Source: Rhizobiaceae bacterium
Lineage (GTDB): Bacteria; Pseudomonadota; Alphaproteobacteria; Rhizobiales; Rhizobiaceae
Direction of reading: 5' to 3'
Length of the DNA: 64,000 nucleotides
NCBI GenBank assembly: GCA_029212415.1
Contig: JARGOF010000010.1
Span: 1-64,000, forward strand
Shown here: positions 16,626-26,330 of the stretch, one piece after another
How the letters are laid out: each line of letters begins with the position of its first letter
Numbering within the stretch: position 1 is the stretch's first letter
Program-made: the position numbers and the translations under genes
The notes under the pieces: model-generated
Databases searched by the model: none
What the model was told of the DNA's origin: nothing
What the model saw: only the letters and a program-made list of their open reading frames with translations

Positions 16626-18230
16626 ATGGAAAGACGTGATTTTCTCAAGAGCACCCTGGCTGTATCTGCCGCCACATTGCCGTTCCTGCGATCCTTGCCC
16701 GCCAGCGCTGCGCCATCCGGCACGATCGTCGTGGCCATGGGCCAGACGATCAACAGTCTGGATCTTCATCGAAAGGGCACCAACCGGCCCAGCTATCAGG
16801 TCGCTGTGAATGTCTATGACCGTCTCGTCAGCTTCGGCACAAAGACAACCGAAGACGGCGGACTTTATTATGACTATTCCGTCATCAAGCCGGAAGTGGC
16901 CGAAAGCTGGGACGTCACGCCCGACGGCAAGGCCATCATCTTCAAGCTGAAGCCCCATGGCCTCTTCCATGATGGATCTCCCATCACGGCCCATGATGTC
17001 AAATGGTCCTTTGACCGCGCCGTCACATTGGGTGGTTTTCCTGCCGTTCAGATGAAAGCCGGGTCACTGGAAAGTCCGGACCAGTTTGAAGTGGTCGATG
17101 ACCTGACATTCAAGGTCAATCTGATCAGGCCCTCAAAACTGACCCTGCCAGATCTTGCCGTTCCGGTTCCCATGATCATCAATTCAAAGGTCGCAAAGAG
17201 CAAGGCGACAACCGACGATCCATGGGCAACAGAATATCTGCACACCACCCCCGCAGGTTCGGGCGCCTACAAGGTCGAAAGATGGGATCCCGGCCAGCAG
17301 CTTGTCTATAGCGCCAATGAAAACTGGACATCCGGACCACCGCCTGCCGTCAAACGGGTTATCGTGCGCGAAGTTCCAAGTCCTGCAACACGCCGGGCGC
17401 TTTTTGAACGCGGCGATATCCAGGTCAATTTCGACATGCCCAACAAGGATTCCAAGGAGCTTTCCGGGGTCGAGGGCCTGCGCATTGATTCATCAGCCAT
17501 CGAAAACTCGATCTATTGCCTGAACCCCAATCTCGCCTTTGAGCCTTTCAAGGACAAACGGGTACGCCAGGCCATAGCGATGGCTGTGCCCTATGAGGAT
17601 GTTTTCCAGGCCGCCGCCTATGGCCGGGGCATACCCATGTGGGGTGGTTCGTCAGCCACGCCATCAGATATCGCCTGGCCGCAGCCATTTCCCTATTCCA
17701 CCGATCTGGACAAGGCCAGGGCGCTGCTGGCGGAAGCCGGCTACGCAGATGGTTTTGACGTGCCGCTTTCAATTGCTCTTGATCAGTCGGACTGGATGGA
17801 ACCCACAGCACTGCTGATCCAGGAAAATCTGAACAAGATCGGCATCAGAACAACGATCGAGAAAATACCGGGGGCCAACTGGCGCACGGCGTCGCTGGTC
17901 GAAAAGCGGCTTCCCCTGCATCTGGAGACATTCGGGGGCTGGCTCAACTACCCCTGCTACTATTTCTTCTGGGCCTATCAGGACGGCCATCTGTTCAATT
18001 CCTCCAACTACCGCAATGAGGAAATTGAGACATTGACCAATGAAACCCTGCACATGGAAGTGGACCATCCCGACTATGCGCCAAAGATCAAGCGCATGAT
18101 CGAAATTGTCTGGGATGAAGTGCCGCGCATTGCCCTGTTCCAACCCGCACTCAATGTCGGCACACGAGACATGGGGGGGTACGAATACTGGTTCCACCGC
18201 CAGTTGGACGCCCGCAAGTTCAAGGCGTAA
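16626..18230 (+). CDS. ABC transporter solute-binding protein, family 5 (peptide/nickel/opine type), Tat-exported
   Basis: A 534-residue extracellular solute-binding protein. The N-terminus MERRDFLKSTLAVSAATLPF is a twin-arginine signal with an alanine-rich cleavage region (LPASAAP). The body has the family-5 features PEVAESWDVTPDGKAIIFKL and GAYKVERWDPGQQLVY. It starts 26 bp after atzF with a GAAAGGGA site and is the first of four transport genes in the operon. Family 5 proteins bind oligopeptides, heme, nickel chelates or small polar molecules. Context suggests a ureide such as biuret or triuret; this is inference. Confidence 0.93.
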   Translation: MERRDFLKSTLAVSAATLPFLRSLPASAAPSGTIVVAMGQTINSLDLHRKGTNRPSYQVAVNVYDRLVSFGTKTTEDGGLYYDYSVIKPEVAESWDVTPDGKAIIFKLKPHGLFHDGSPITAHDVKWSFDRAVTLGGFPAVQMKAGSLESPDQFEVVDDLTFKVNLIRPSKLTLPDLAVPVPMIINSKVAKSKATTDDPWATEYLHTTPAGSGAYKVERWDPGQQLVYSANENWTSGPPPAVKRVIVREVPSPATRRALFERGDIQVNFDMPNKDSKELSGVEGLRIDSSAIENSIYCLNPNLAFEPFKDKRVRQAIAMAVPYEDVFQAAAYGRGIPMWGGSSATPSDIAWPQPFPYSTDLDKARALLAEAGYADGFDVPLSIALDQSDWMEPTALLIQENLNKIGIRTTIEKIPGANWRTASLVEKRLPLHLETFGGWLNYPCYYFFWAYQDGHLFNSSNYRNEEIETLTNETLHMEVDHPDYAPKIKRMIEIVWDEVPRIALFQPALNVGTRDMGGYEYWFHRQLDARKFKA

Positions 18231-18236
18231 CGGCAC

Positions 18237-19259
18237 ATGGGTCAGCGTACCAGACTGGTCCTGTCACGCATGCTGCAGGCATTGCCTGCGCTTGCCGGCG
18301 TGGTGATCGTCAGTTTTGCGCTGACCCGCATGCTGCCGGGTGATCCCGCTGTCTATTTCGCAGGCCCCGCCGCCACAGAGCAATCGATAGCGCAAATTCG
18401 CGTCGCCATGGGCCTGGATCTGTCTCTTCCAATGCAGTTTCTCCATTATGCCCGGGATCTCCTGATGGGTGATCTGGGAAACAGCCTGTCAACCGGGCAG
18501 CCGGTTCTGGAAGAACTGGCACGGCGCCTGCCTGCATCTCTGGAACTGACGCTGACAGCGCTCCTTCTGTCCTGCGCCATCGCCCTGCCGCTCGGGGTGA
18601 CGGCGGCGGTCCATCAGGGCAGCTGGATCGACCATGCCTGCCGGGCATTGGTAACGGCAGGGGTCTCACTGCCAACCTTCTTTACCGGGATAGCTCTGAT
18701 CTATGTGTTCTATTACCTGCTTGGCTGGGCTCCGGCACCGCTGGGCAGGCTTGATTTCGTCTATCTCTCACCCCCGGATGTCACCGGTTTTTATGTGGTC
18801 GATGCCCTGATGGCAGGGGATTTCGAGACAGCGGGCGGCGCTATGCGGCAATTGATCCTGCCTGCATCCACGCTGGCGCTTTTCACGCTGGCGCCGATCG
18901 CCCGCATGGCCCGCGCCGCAATGCTCGAAGCCCTGTCATCGGACTATATACGCACGGCGAAGGCTGCGGGTTTGAGCCAGCGCAAGATTGTCTATTTCTA
19001 TGCCTTCCAGAACGCCATGCTGCCGGTCATAACGACGCTCGGGATGGTGTTTTCCTTCACGCTGGGGGCGAATGTTCTGGTTGAGAAGGTCTTCTCCTGG
19101 CCCGGTATCGGCTCCTATGCTGTGGAGGCCCTTGTCGTCTCCGACTATGCTGCCGTGCAGGGCTTCGTGCTGGCCATGGCCATCCTCTTTGTCGCGCTCA
19201 ATCTGGTCATTGATATTGTCTATACGCTCGTTGATCCACGCACCCGGAGCACCACCTGA
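18237..19259 (+). CDS. ABC transporter permease, DppB/OppB type
   Basis: A 340-residue inner-membrane permease of the BPD_transp_1 family with about six helices. It starts with the usual N-terminal helix (RMLQALPALAGVVIVSFALTRMLPGDPA) and has the ATPase-coupling EAA loop near ALSSDYIRTAKAAGLSQRKI. It lies 6 bp after the binding-protein gene and ends directly at the start of the second permease, so stoichiometric expression is likely. It belongs to the predicted ureide importer. Confidence 0.95.
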   Translation: MGQRTRLVLSRMLQALPALAGVVIVSFALTRMLPGDPAVYFAGPAATEQSIAQIRVAMGLDLSLPMQFLHYARDLLMGDLGNSLSTGQPVLEELARRLPASLELTLTALLLSCAIALPLGVTAAVHQGSWIDHACRALVTAGVSLPTFFTGIALIYVFYYLLGWAPAPLGRLDFVYLSPPDVTGFYVVDALMAGDFETAGGAMRQLILPASTLALFTLAPIARMARAAMLEALSSDYIRTAKAAGLSQRKIVYFYAFQNAMLPVITTLGMVFSFTLGANVLVEKVFSWPGIGSYAVEALVVSDYAAVQGFVLAMAILFVALNLVIDIVYTLVDPRTRSTT

Positions 19260-20150
19260 ATGGCTGATCGGCAAAGCGTTGCACCACCTATCGCCCCTGC
19301 ACGGACCCGGCGCCTGCTTGGCCATGCTGTTTATGTCATCGGCGACAACCCCATCACCGCGATCGCCTTCGCCCTGTTCGCCCTGATCATCGGTGTGGCT
19401 GTCTTCGGACCGCTTCTCATTCCCTTCGACCCGCTGGAGACCAATGCCAGCCGGGCATTGATGCCACCCTCCCTGGACAATTGGTTCGGCACCGACAATC
19501 TGGGGCGCGACCTGTTTTCGCGGGTGATCATCGCAACCCGCCTCGATCTGATGATTTCGGTTGCCGCCGTGGCGCTGGCCTTTGTCGTTGGTGCGGCCAT
19601 GGGCTCTGCCGCCGGCTATTGGGGAGGCTGGATCGATATTGTCACCGGACGGCTGATCGATACGATCATGGCCTTCCCGCTCTTTGTGCTTGCCATGGGC
19701 ATTGTTGCTGCCCTCGGCAACACGGTGGAAAACATCATCTACGCGACAGCCATCATCAACCTGCCCTTCTACGCAAGAGTGGCGCGCGCCGAAGTCCGCA
19801 TACGCCGCGACAGCGGCTTTGTGCAGGCGGCGCGCCTTTCCGGCAATTCGGATCTGCGTATCCTGGCCCTTCATATCTTCCCCAATACATTGCCGCCGAT
19901 GATGGTGCAGATTTCCCTCAACATGGGCTGGGCCATTCTCAATGCCGCCGGCCTGTCCTTCATCGGCCTGGGGGTCAGGCCGCCGACGCCCGAATGGGGG
20001 ATCATGGTCGCCGAAGGGGCCAATTTCGTCGTCTCCGGTGAATGGTGGCTGGCTTTCTTTCCGGGGCTCGCCCTGATGATCACGGTCTTTGCTTTCAATC
20101 TTCTGGGCGATGGCCTGCGCGACATTGTCGACCCCCGGCAGAGGACGTAG
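19260..20150 (+). CDS. ABC transporter permease, DppC/OppC type
   Basis: A 296-residue permease. The N-terminal OppC-like segment is followed by the classic NWFGTDNLGRDLFSRVI motif, then the EAA loop (AEVRIRRDSGFVQAARLSGNS) and the terminal LLGDGLRDIVDPRQ. The start codon touches the previous stop (TGAATG), and only 2 bp separate its stop from the ATPase gene. It is the partner of the upstream DppB-type permease. Confidence 0.95.
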   Translation: MADRQSVAPPIAPARTRRLLGHAVYVIGDNPITAIAFALFALIIGVAVFGPLLIPFDPLETNASRALMPPSLDNWFGTDNLGRDLFSRVIIATRLDLMISVAAVALAFVVGAAMGSAAGYWGGWIDIVTGRLIDTIMAFPLFVLAMGIVAALGNTVENIIYATAIINLPFYARVARAEVRIRRDSGFVQAARLSGNSDLRILALHIFPNTLPPMMVQISLNMGWAILNAAGLSFIGLGVRPPTPEWGIMVAEGANFVVSGEWWLAFFPGLALMITVFAFNLLGDGLRDIVDPRQRT

Positions 20151-20152
20151 CC

Positions 20153-21766
20153 ATGTTCCTTGAGGTTGATCATCTGGCTGTTTCCTTTGCAACGCGCCGC
20201 GGCAAGGTTGCAGCCGTGCGCGATGTCCGGTTTTCGCTGGCCAAGGGCGAAACACTCGGCATTGTCGGCGAGAGCGGCTCCGGCAAATCGGTCAGCGCCT
20301 ATGCCATCATGCAGATTCTTGACCGGGGCGGACAATTGGAAAGCGGCCGCATCCAATTCGACGGTATGGAGCTGAACCGTTACACCAACCGGGAAATGCG
20401 CGACATTCGCGGCCGCGAAATATCCATGGTGTTTCAAAATCCCCGCGCCGCGCTCAACCCCATCCGCAAGGTTGGTCATCAGATAGAAGACGTGCTGCGC
20501 CGTCATGCGCGCACCAGTGCCAGCGGCGCCAAAAGCGCGGCGATCGAGGCGATGCGGGCCGTCCATATAAACCAGCCTGAAAAGCGTTATCACAGCTATC
20601 CATTCGAATTGTCCGGCGGCATGAGCCAGCGCATTGTCATTGCTCTGGCGTTGGCATGTGATCCACGTTTGCTGATTGCCGACGAACCGACGACAGGCCT
20701 GGATGTGACCACACAGAAGGTGGTCATGGACCTGATTGCCGAACTGACCAGAAGCCGCGGCATGAGTTCGATCCTGATCACCCACGATCTGGGCCTTGCC
20801 GCGCGCTATTGCGACCGCATCGTGGTGATGAAATCGGGGGAAGTGGTGGAAACGGGAACACCCGACGGCCTGTTCCATGCACCAGCCAACGCCTATACAA
20901 AACGGCTCATCCGGGCAACACCACGTGGTGGCATAGGCATTGGTGATCTCGTCGATCCACCACGACAGGCACCGCAAAGGCCGGCAATCGGCGCGCCCCT
21001 TTTACAGGTCCGGGACTTGCGCAAGACCTTTGGCAAGGGCGTGAACACGGTCACCGCCGTTGATGCCGTATCATTCGACATTCATGCGGGCGAATCGCTC
21101 GGTCTGGTCGGTGAATCGGGATGTGGCAAATCAACCACTTCATCCATGATCATGCGCCTTGCCGATCCGACCTCCGGTGAGATTCTGCTCGACGGACGTT
21201 CGCTGACCGATACGCCCGCATCGCGTTTTGCCCGCGATCCGCGGCGCACCAGCCTGCAAATGGTCTTCCAGGATGCGCTCGCCAGCCTCAATCCGAGGTT
21301 TACGGCGCGCCAGTCCATTGCCGATCCCATCAGGCGCCTGACGCGCGAGAATGCAGACGGCCGCACTGAGGAACTGGCCGGTCAGGTAGGCCTGCCGGTG
21401 GAATTGCTGGATCGGTTTCCCCATCAATTGTCGGGTGGGCAAAACGCCCGCGTCGGCATCGCGCGGGCGCTGGCATCACGTCCCAGACTGCTGATACTGG
21501 ATGAGCCCACGGCAGCCCTTGACGTATCGATTCAGGCCATCGTTCTCAATCTGCTTGCCGATTTGCGGGCAGATCTGGGCATAACCTATCTTTTTGTCAG
21601 TCACGACCTGCATGTGGTGCGCCTCCTGTGCGACCGGATACTGGTGATGAAAAAGGGGCGTATCGTGGAAGAGGGAGATGCACAGCGCGTCATGTCAAAC
21701 CCGACGCATGAATACACACGCACGCTCCTGGACGCTGTACCAAGCCTGCCAAACCTGAAGATTTGA
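20153..21766 (+). CDS. ABC transporter, two fused ATPase domains (DppD-DppF type)
   Basis: A 537-residue tandem ATPase. Domain 1 (about 1-270) has Walker A GESGSGKS, signature LSGGMSQRI and Walker B LLIADEP. Domain 2 (about 285-537) has Walker A GESGCGKS, signature LSGGQNARVGIARAL and Walker B LLILDEP. Peptide transporters often encode these as two genes; here they are one polypeptide. The ORF track starts inside the permease at 20042, but ATG 20153 (MFLEVDHLAVSF) is the domain start. It is the last gene of the eight-gene operon. I see no clear terminator in the 228 bp that follow. Confidence 0.94.
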   Translation: MFLEVDHLAVSFATRRGKVAAVRDVRFSLAKGETLGIVGESGSGKSVSAYAIMQILDRGGQLESGRIQFDGMELNRYTNREMRDIRGREISMVFQNPRAALNPIRKVGHQIEDVLRRHARTSASGAKSAAIEAMRAVHINQPEKRYHSYPFELSGGMSQRIVIALALACDPRLLIADEPTTGLDVTTQKVVMDLIAELTRSRGMSSILITHDLGLAARYCDRIVVMKSGEVVETGTPDGLFHAPANAYTKRLIRATPRGGIGIGDLVDPPRQAPQRPAIGAPLLQVRDLRKTFGKGVNTVTAVDAVSFDIHAGESLGLVGESGCGKSTTSSMIMRLADPTSGEILLDGRSLTDTPASRFARDPRRTSLQMVFQDALASLNPRFTARQSIADPIRRLTRENADGRTEELAGQVGLPVELLDRFPHQLSGGQNARVGIARALASRPRLLILDEPTAALDVSIQAIVLNLLADLRADLGITYLFVSHDLHVVRLLCDRILVMKKGRIVEEGDAQRVMSNPTHEYTRTLLDAVPSLPNLKI

Positions 21767-21994
21767 AGGCCCTACTACAATAGGCTCCGCCTCCCATCCA
21801 AAAGGCGCCGAGAATTGCGCAGCGATGAACAGCCAATGCCGGAGCACCGGTTTCCAGCCTCCTGATAAATATTGCATCACGCAGCATTCATGAGAATTGT
21901 TCATCGATGTCTCGGCAAACTGTTATTGTGCCGTTGCTTCAATGCGTATTACCCTTACCAGTCAGGCGGTGCTGCTGCCGGATGGAGATTGACC

Positions 21995-23404
21995 TTGGCG
22001 CTGATTGAATTCGTATTTAAACATTTCCGCACCGCTACCCGTCGCGATCAACTGCCAAGGCGCATACGCGAAGCGCTGAGCGAGCGCGAACGCGCCAGTG
22101 AAATCATGGCGCGCCTGATTCAGCTGTCGATCGTGGTGACCTTCTCGTTCATTTACACAATCAGCCCGAAAACCAGCCCTGACGAAGCCTTTTCGCCGGT
22201 GCCCTATGTTCTGGGCGCCTATATCGGCATCAGTATCATCGGTCTGATCTGGTCGATTCGTCGACCCTTGCCGCACTGGTCCGTCTATGGATCAATCCTG
22301 TTCGATTTCGGCCTTCTGTATGGGCTGATGGTCAGCTTCCATATTCAATACATGCAACCGGCGTCTTTCATACTGAAAGCCCCCACCCTGCTTTACGTCT
22401 TCATCTTCATCGCCATTCGCGCCCTGCGGTTCGAAGCGCGATTTGTCATCACCGCCGGCCTTGTGGCGGTGGCCGGCTGGGCCGCAGTCATCATCTATGT
22501 CACCCGGTTTGATCCCGGCGACAACATGCTGACCCGCTCCTATGTCGACTATCTGACATCAAATTCCATCTTGATCGGCGCCGAAATCGACAAGATGCTG
22601 TCGATTTTGCTGGTGACCGGTGTCCTGACACTTGTGGTCAACGCCTCCAACAACCTGCTGGTCACCGCTGTCACGGAGCAGGTGGCGGCAAAGGACCTGT
22701 CGCGGTTTTTTGATACAAGCATAGCCAGCGGCATCCGTGAAAACGCTGATCGACTGGAGGCCGGCAAGGGCGAAAAGCGCGATGCGGCAATCCTGTTTGT
22801 CGACATTCGCGGGTTTTCCCAAATGGCAACCACCATGGAAGCATCCGATGTCATGCAGACCCTGTCGCGTTATCAAAGCCGCATCGTGCCGATCGTTCAG
22901 GAATGCGGTGGTGTGATCGACAAGTTCATGGGCGACGGCATCATGGCCACCTTCAGCATCGACAACGACCAGGCGTCCAGTTCGCTTCACGCCATCCAGG
23001 CGGCTGAACGTATCCTGCTCGATGTTGACAAATGGGCTGACGAAGAACCGACTTTGCATGCCATCGGCAACAAGGGCATCGGCATTGGTCTGGCGTCCGG
23101 ACCGGTCGCCTTTGGCGCTGTCGGTCAGGAAAACCGGCTCGAAATAACGGTGATCGGATCGGCGGTGAATTATTCGGCCAAGCTGGAAAAATACAACAAG
23201 GTGCTGGGCTCCCGACTGATTGCGGCAGGCAATACCTATCGCGAAGCATTGGAAAAACACTACGACGGCAACCTTCAGCCGACATTCCAGGTTGCCAATC
23301 TTGACGATCTTGATGCGCCGCAGGATATCGTGGTTCTCAGCCTGCCGGAACCTTTGAAATCGACACTTCGGACCGGCCCGAAGCCGATTGAAAGACCTGC
23401 CTGA
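21995..23404 (+). CDS. Membrane-bound class III adenylate/guanylate cyclase
   Basis: An N-terminal region with about six helices (LIQLSIVVTFSFIYTIS, YVLGAYIGISIIGLIW, SILFDFGLLYGLMVSF and later ones) is joined to a C-terminal catalytic domain. That domain has AAILFVDIRGFSQMATTM (metal Asp), VIDKFMGDGIMATF (second metal Asp) and VIGSAVNYSAKLEKYN. It is expected to make cAMP or cGMP. ATG 21872 opens the ORF but adds an unlikely N-terminus. TTG 21995 has GGAG 7 bp upstream and gives 469 residues, so I prefer it. It is not tied to the preceding operon. Its input signal is unknown. Confidence 0.88.
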   Translation: MALIEFVFKHFRTATRRDQLPRRIREALSERERASEIMARLIQLSIVVTFSFIYTISPKTSPDEAFSPVPYVLGAYIGISIIGLIWSIRRPLPHWSVYGSILFDFGLLYGLMVSFHIQYMQPASFILKAPTLLYVFIFIAIRALRFEARFVITAGLVAVAGWAAVIIYVTRFDPGDNMLTRSYVDYLTSNSILIGAEIDKMLSILLVTGVLTLVVNASNNLLVTAVTEQVAAKDLSRFFDTSIASGIRENADRLEAGKGEKRDAAILFVDIRGFSQMATTMEASDVMQTLSRYQSRIVPIVQECGGVIDKFMGDGIMATFSIDNDQASSSLHAIQAAERILLDVDKWADEEPTLHAIGNKGIGIGLASGPVAFGAVGQENRLEITVIGSAVNYSAKLEKYNKVLGSRLIAAGNTYREALEKHYDGNLQPTFQVANLDDLDAPQDIVVLSLPEPLKSTLRTGPKPIERPA

Positions 23405-23529
23405 GCATTCTATGCTGGTCTCATTGGCCAAACGCTGTGATATTCTGTTCTCGCTTGCCCATTGGCCTCAATCGTCCGGGCCAGTGCATACCTGCGAGAA
23501 GCGGCAATCGCCAACAAGCAGGAGTGAAC

Positions 23530-24507
23530 ATGGACTACAAATTTCTGGGCCGCACCGGCGTCAAGGTGTCCGAACTGTGTTTTGGAACCATGTCCTTTGG
23601 CGGCGATGCCGATATCAACGCCGCGTCCGCCCTGTTCAAAAGCTGCCGGGACGCAGGCATCAACTTTTTCGACTGCGCCAATATCTATAATGGCGGGAAG
23701 GCCGAGGAGATGCTCGGCCAGTTCATGCAGGCTGAACGCGATGAACTGGTTATCACCTCAAAATGCTATTTCCCTGATGGCAAGGATATCAACGCGCGCG
23801 GGGCAAACCGCCGCCACATCGCCCGATCGGTTGAAGACAGCCTGCGCCGCCTCAAGACCGACCGGCTTGATGTTCTGTTCATGCATCGATGGGACAAGAA
23901 CACGCCCCTCGACGAAACGTTGCGGGCACTGGAAGATCTGGTGCGTTCTGGCAAGGTGCTTTATCTGGGCGCTTCAAACTATTCGGCCTGGCAGGTGTCA
24001 AAAGCCCTTGGCATTTCGGACCGCAAGAACTGGACCCGGTTTGACGTGATCCAGCCGATGTACAATCTGGTCAAACGACAGGCCGAGGTTGAATTGCTGC
24101 CCATGGCTGCAGCAGAAGGCCTCGGCGTAATCTCCTACAGTCCGCTCGGCGGCGGTCTGCTGACCGGCAAATATACCGCCAGCCGCAAGGCCGGAACCGG
24201 ACGGATCACCGACAGCGACGCCTATTCCGTGCGCTATGGTGATGAACAGGTCTTTGAGGTGGCGGGTCAATTCTCCGATTTTGCCAGATCCGAAGGCATG
24301 CATCCGGTATCGCTTGCCATTGCATGGGTCGGAGCAAATCCGGCCATTACCTGTCCGATCATCGGTGCCCGCAATGTCGAACAATTGAAGCCCAGTCTGG
24401 CTGCCAGCGACATCACAATGACGCCGGACCTCTATGCACGCATCAGCGCCTTATCGCCGACGCCGCCACCTGCCACCGATCGGTTGGAGGAAGTCGGCCA
24501 AAGCTAG
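23530..24507 (+). CDS. Aldo/keto reductase
   Basis: A 325-residue NADPH-dependent oxidoreductase with a TIM barrel. It starts MDYKFLGRTGVKVSELCFGT. The catalytic tetrad appears as Asp and Tyr in FFDCANIYNGGKAEEMLG, Lys in VITSKCY and His in DVLFMHRWD. The C-terminus has the cofactor-site segment PIIGARNVEQL. ATG 23530 has AGGAG upstream; the ORF track start at 23437 is too early. It belongs to the YajO/Tas-like group of general aldehyde or ketone reductases. Substrate unknown; it appears monocistronic. Confidence 0.93.
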   Translation: MDYKFLGRTGVKVSELCFGTMSFGGDADINAASALFKSCRDAGINFFDCANIYNGGKAEEMLGQFMQAERDELVITSKCYFPDGKDINARGANRRHIARSVEDSLRRLKTDRLDVLFMHRWDKNTPLDETLRALEDLVRSGKVLYLGASNYSAWQVSKALGISDRKNWTRFDVIQPMYNLVKRQAEVELLPMAAAEGLGVISYSPLGGGLLTGKYTASRKAGTGRITDSDAYSVRYGDEQVFEVAGQFSDFARSEGMHPVSLAIAWVGANPAITCPIIGARNVEQLKPSLAASDITMTPDLYARISALSPTPPPATDRLEEVGQS

Positions 24508-24593
24508 CCCGGGAGTTGCCTCGTTATATTCATACATTGCAATATATGAAATTATGCGTTTGAATGCTGCTTGAAACCTCAAGGAGAATTCAG

Positions 24594-26330
24594 ATGAACA
24601 ATGCAACCAGATTGACCTGTCCTCTCCTGTTGAGCGCTGCCTTGATGGCAAGTGGTTCGGCAGGGGCCGGTGACCTGACACTGACGCGCATAGCAACCAT
24701 GCCGGCAGGTGCGGAGGTCACCGGATTGAGCACCAATGCCATTGGTGACCTCTTTCTCAACGCCCAGCATCCGGGTGGAAAAAACACCTTCCGTGACGAC
24801 GCACCACCTGCATTGATCGGCTATCTGGACGGATTTGACAGCGCGACATTTTCCGGCGGCAGCCTGTCCCTGCCAGAAGACGGCGAGCGCAATGAAGTTC
24901 ACGCGACCGGTGGCACCTACAGGACATTTGCCAAGGCCGGTGACACGCTTGGTTCAGGTCAACTGCTCGGCGGCGTCTACGATACGTCAGGCAAGCTGAT
25001 GTATGTCTCCAACACGCCCGACTTCAACGGCTTCATTCCACTTGGCGCCAACCGGGGTTATCTTTACACCGGCTGGGAGGGTGCCGGCCGTGACGGAGCA
25101 AGTGCGGTCAGTCGCCTGACCCTCAACCGCATTGACGGAAAATGGCAATCGGACCTCAGCTCCTCCAAAATGATCGACCTGAGCCCCGTTGACGGCGGCA
25201 GTGTGCTGTGTTCCGGCGTGGTGACGCCCTGGGGCACCCCGCTGCTTGCCGAAGAGTATTTTTTCTACAACACGGCCGTGTGGAACCATCCGGACAATCA
25301 TGATGACGATGAGCGGGCGAGCTTCCAGAAGGGCAACGACAATACCTATATCAAGCCGAAGAACATGAGCCAGTATCTTGGCAAAATGGCCAACCCCTAT
25401 CGCTATGGCTACATGATTGAAATCGACAATGCGGCTTCCCCGGATGCGGAGCGACTGGTCAAACATTATGCCACTGGTCGTCTCAGCCATGAAACAGCAG
25501 CGATCATGCCGGATATGAAAACCGTCTATATGAGCGACGATGATTCAGGCGCCTATGGCGGCGACACATACAACACGGCCTCCGGCGGAGTCCTGTTCAA
25601 ATTCGTCGCTGATGTCAAAGGGGATTTGAGCGCCGGTACGCTCTATGCGGCGAAAATGGAACAGGACAAGGAATCCGACCCGCACAAGGCCGGGTTCAAC
25701 GTCAGCTGGATCATGCTCGGCCAGGCCAATAATGAACAGATCGCCGGGTGGATAGCCGACTATGACGATGTCACGATTGCCGATTATGTTGAAGGCAAGT
25801 CCAGCTACGTCTCGAATGAGGATATCTTCAATTGGGCTGAAGGGCGCACCGGCAAGGATCTCAATGGCGATGGTGTCACAGGATCCCTGAAAGACGATCG
25901 CCCGGCCTTTCTCGAAAGCCGGCGTGCAGCCGCCGCTCTTGGCGCCACCAATGAATGGGACAAGCTGGAAGGTGTAACGTCCAATGGCAACGACGTGTTT
26001 ATCGCTGCATCCAGTCTCTCCTGGACGATGGACAAGGATTGGGGTCACCTGGATTGGGCGACCGGCGTCAAGGACGAAGCCAATGGCGGCGCTATTGCTC
26101 TGGACAAGGAAGACTGCGGTGGCGTCTATCAGGCCCGCACCGGTGCGGATTTCAACATTACCCGGATCGAGCCCTACATCATGGGCAGAACAATTGCCGA
26201 TGGATCCTGCGATGTGAACCTTCCAGCCAGTCCCGACAACATTCTGGCCATGCGCGACGGTTCACTGTTGATCGGCGAGGATGCCGGTAAAAAACGCCAT
26301 CCGCTCGACATGCTCTGGATGGTGAAATAG
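24594..26330 (+). CDS. PhoX-family (DUF839) secreted phosphatase-like protein
   Basis: A 578-residue exported protein. A Sec-type signal peptide (MNNATRLTCPLLLSAALMASGSAGA) replaces the twin-arginine signal usual for PhoX. The PhoX signature is present: VLCSGVVTPWGTPLLAEEYFF (Fe-ligand Cys and Glu region), YATGRLSHETAA, MSDDDSGAYGG and SGGVLFKFV. A calcium-loop-like DLNGDGVTG lies near 430. Known PhoX enzymes are Ca/Fe-dependent alkaline phosphatases of the periplasm. ATG 24594 has AAGGAG. No Pho box was recognised upstream. Phosphatase activity is likely but the substrate range is open. Confidence 0.85.
   Translation: MNNATRLTCPLLLSAALMASGSAGAGDLTLTRIATMPAGAEVTGLSTNAIGDLFLNAQHPGGKNTFRDDAPPALIGYLDGFDSATFSGGSLSLPEDGERNEVHATGGTYRTFAKAGDTLGSGQLLGGVYDTSGKLMYVSNTPDFNGFIPLGANRGYLYTGWEGAGRDGASAVSRLTLNRIDGKWQSDLSSSKMIDLSPVDGGSVLCSGVVTPWGTPLLAEEYFFYNTAVWNHPDNHDDDERASFQKGNDNTYIKPKNMSQYLGKMANPYRYGYMIEIDNAASPDAERLVKHYATGRLSHETAAIMPDMKTVYMSDDDSGAYGGDTYNTASGGVLFKFVADVKGDLSAGTLYAAKMEQDKESDPHKAGFNVSWIMLGQANNEQIAGWIADYDDVTIADYVEGKSSYVSNEDIFNWAEGRTGKDLNGDGVTGSLKDDRPAFLESRRAAAALGATNEWDKLEGVTSNGNDVFIAASSLSWTMDKDWGHLDWATGVKDEANGGAIALDKEDCGGVYQARTGADFNITRIEPYIMGRTIADGSCDVNLPASPDNILAMRDGSLLIGEDAGKKRHPLDMLWMVK

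Noticed and set aside
18936-20255. 439-codon minus-strand ORF
   Set aside because: Antisense to the two ABC permease genes, rich in Gly/Asp/Gln/His as expected for a shadow frame. No family resemblance.
19871-20977. 368-codon minus-strand ORF
   Set aside because: Antisense to the permease and double-ATPase genes; no recognisable motif.
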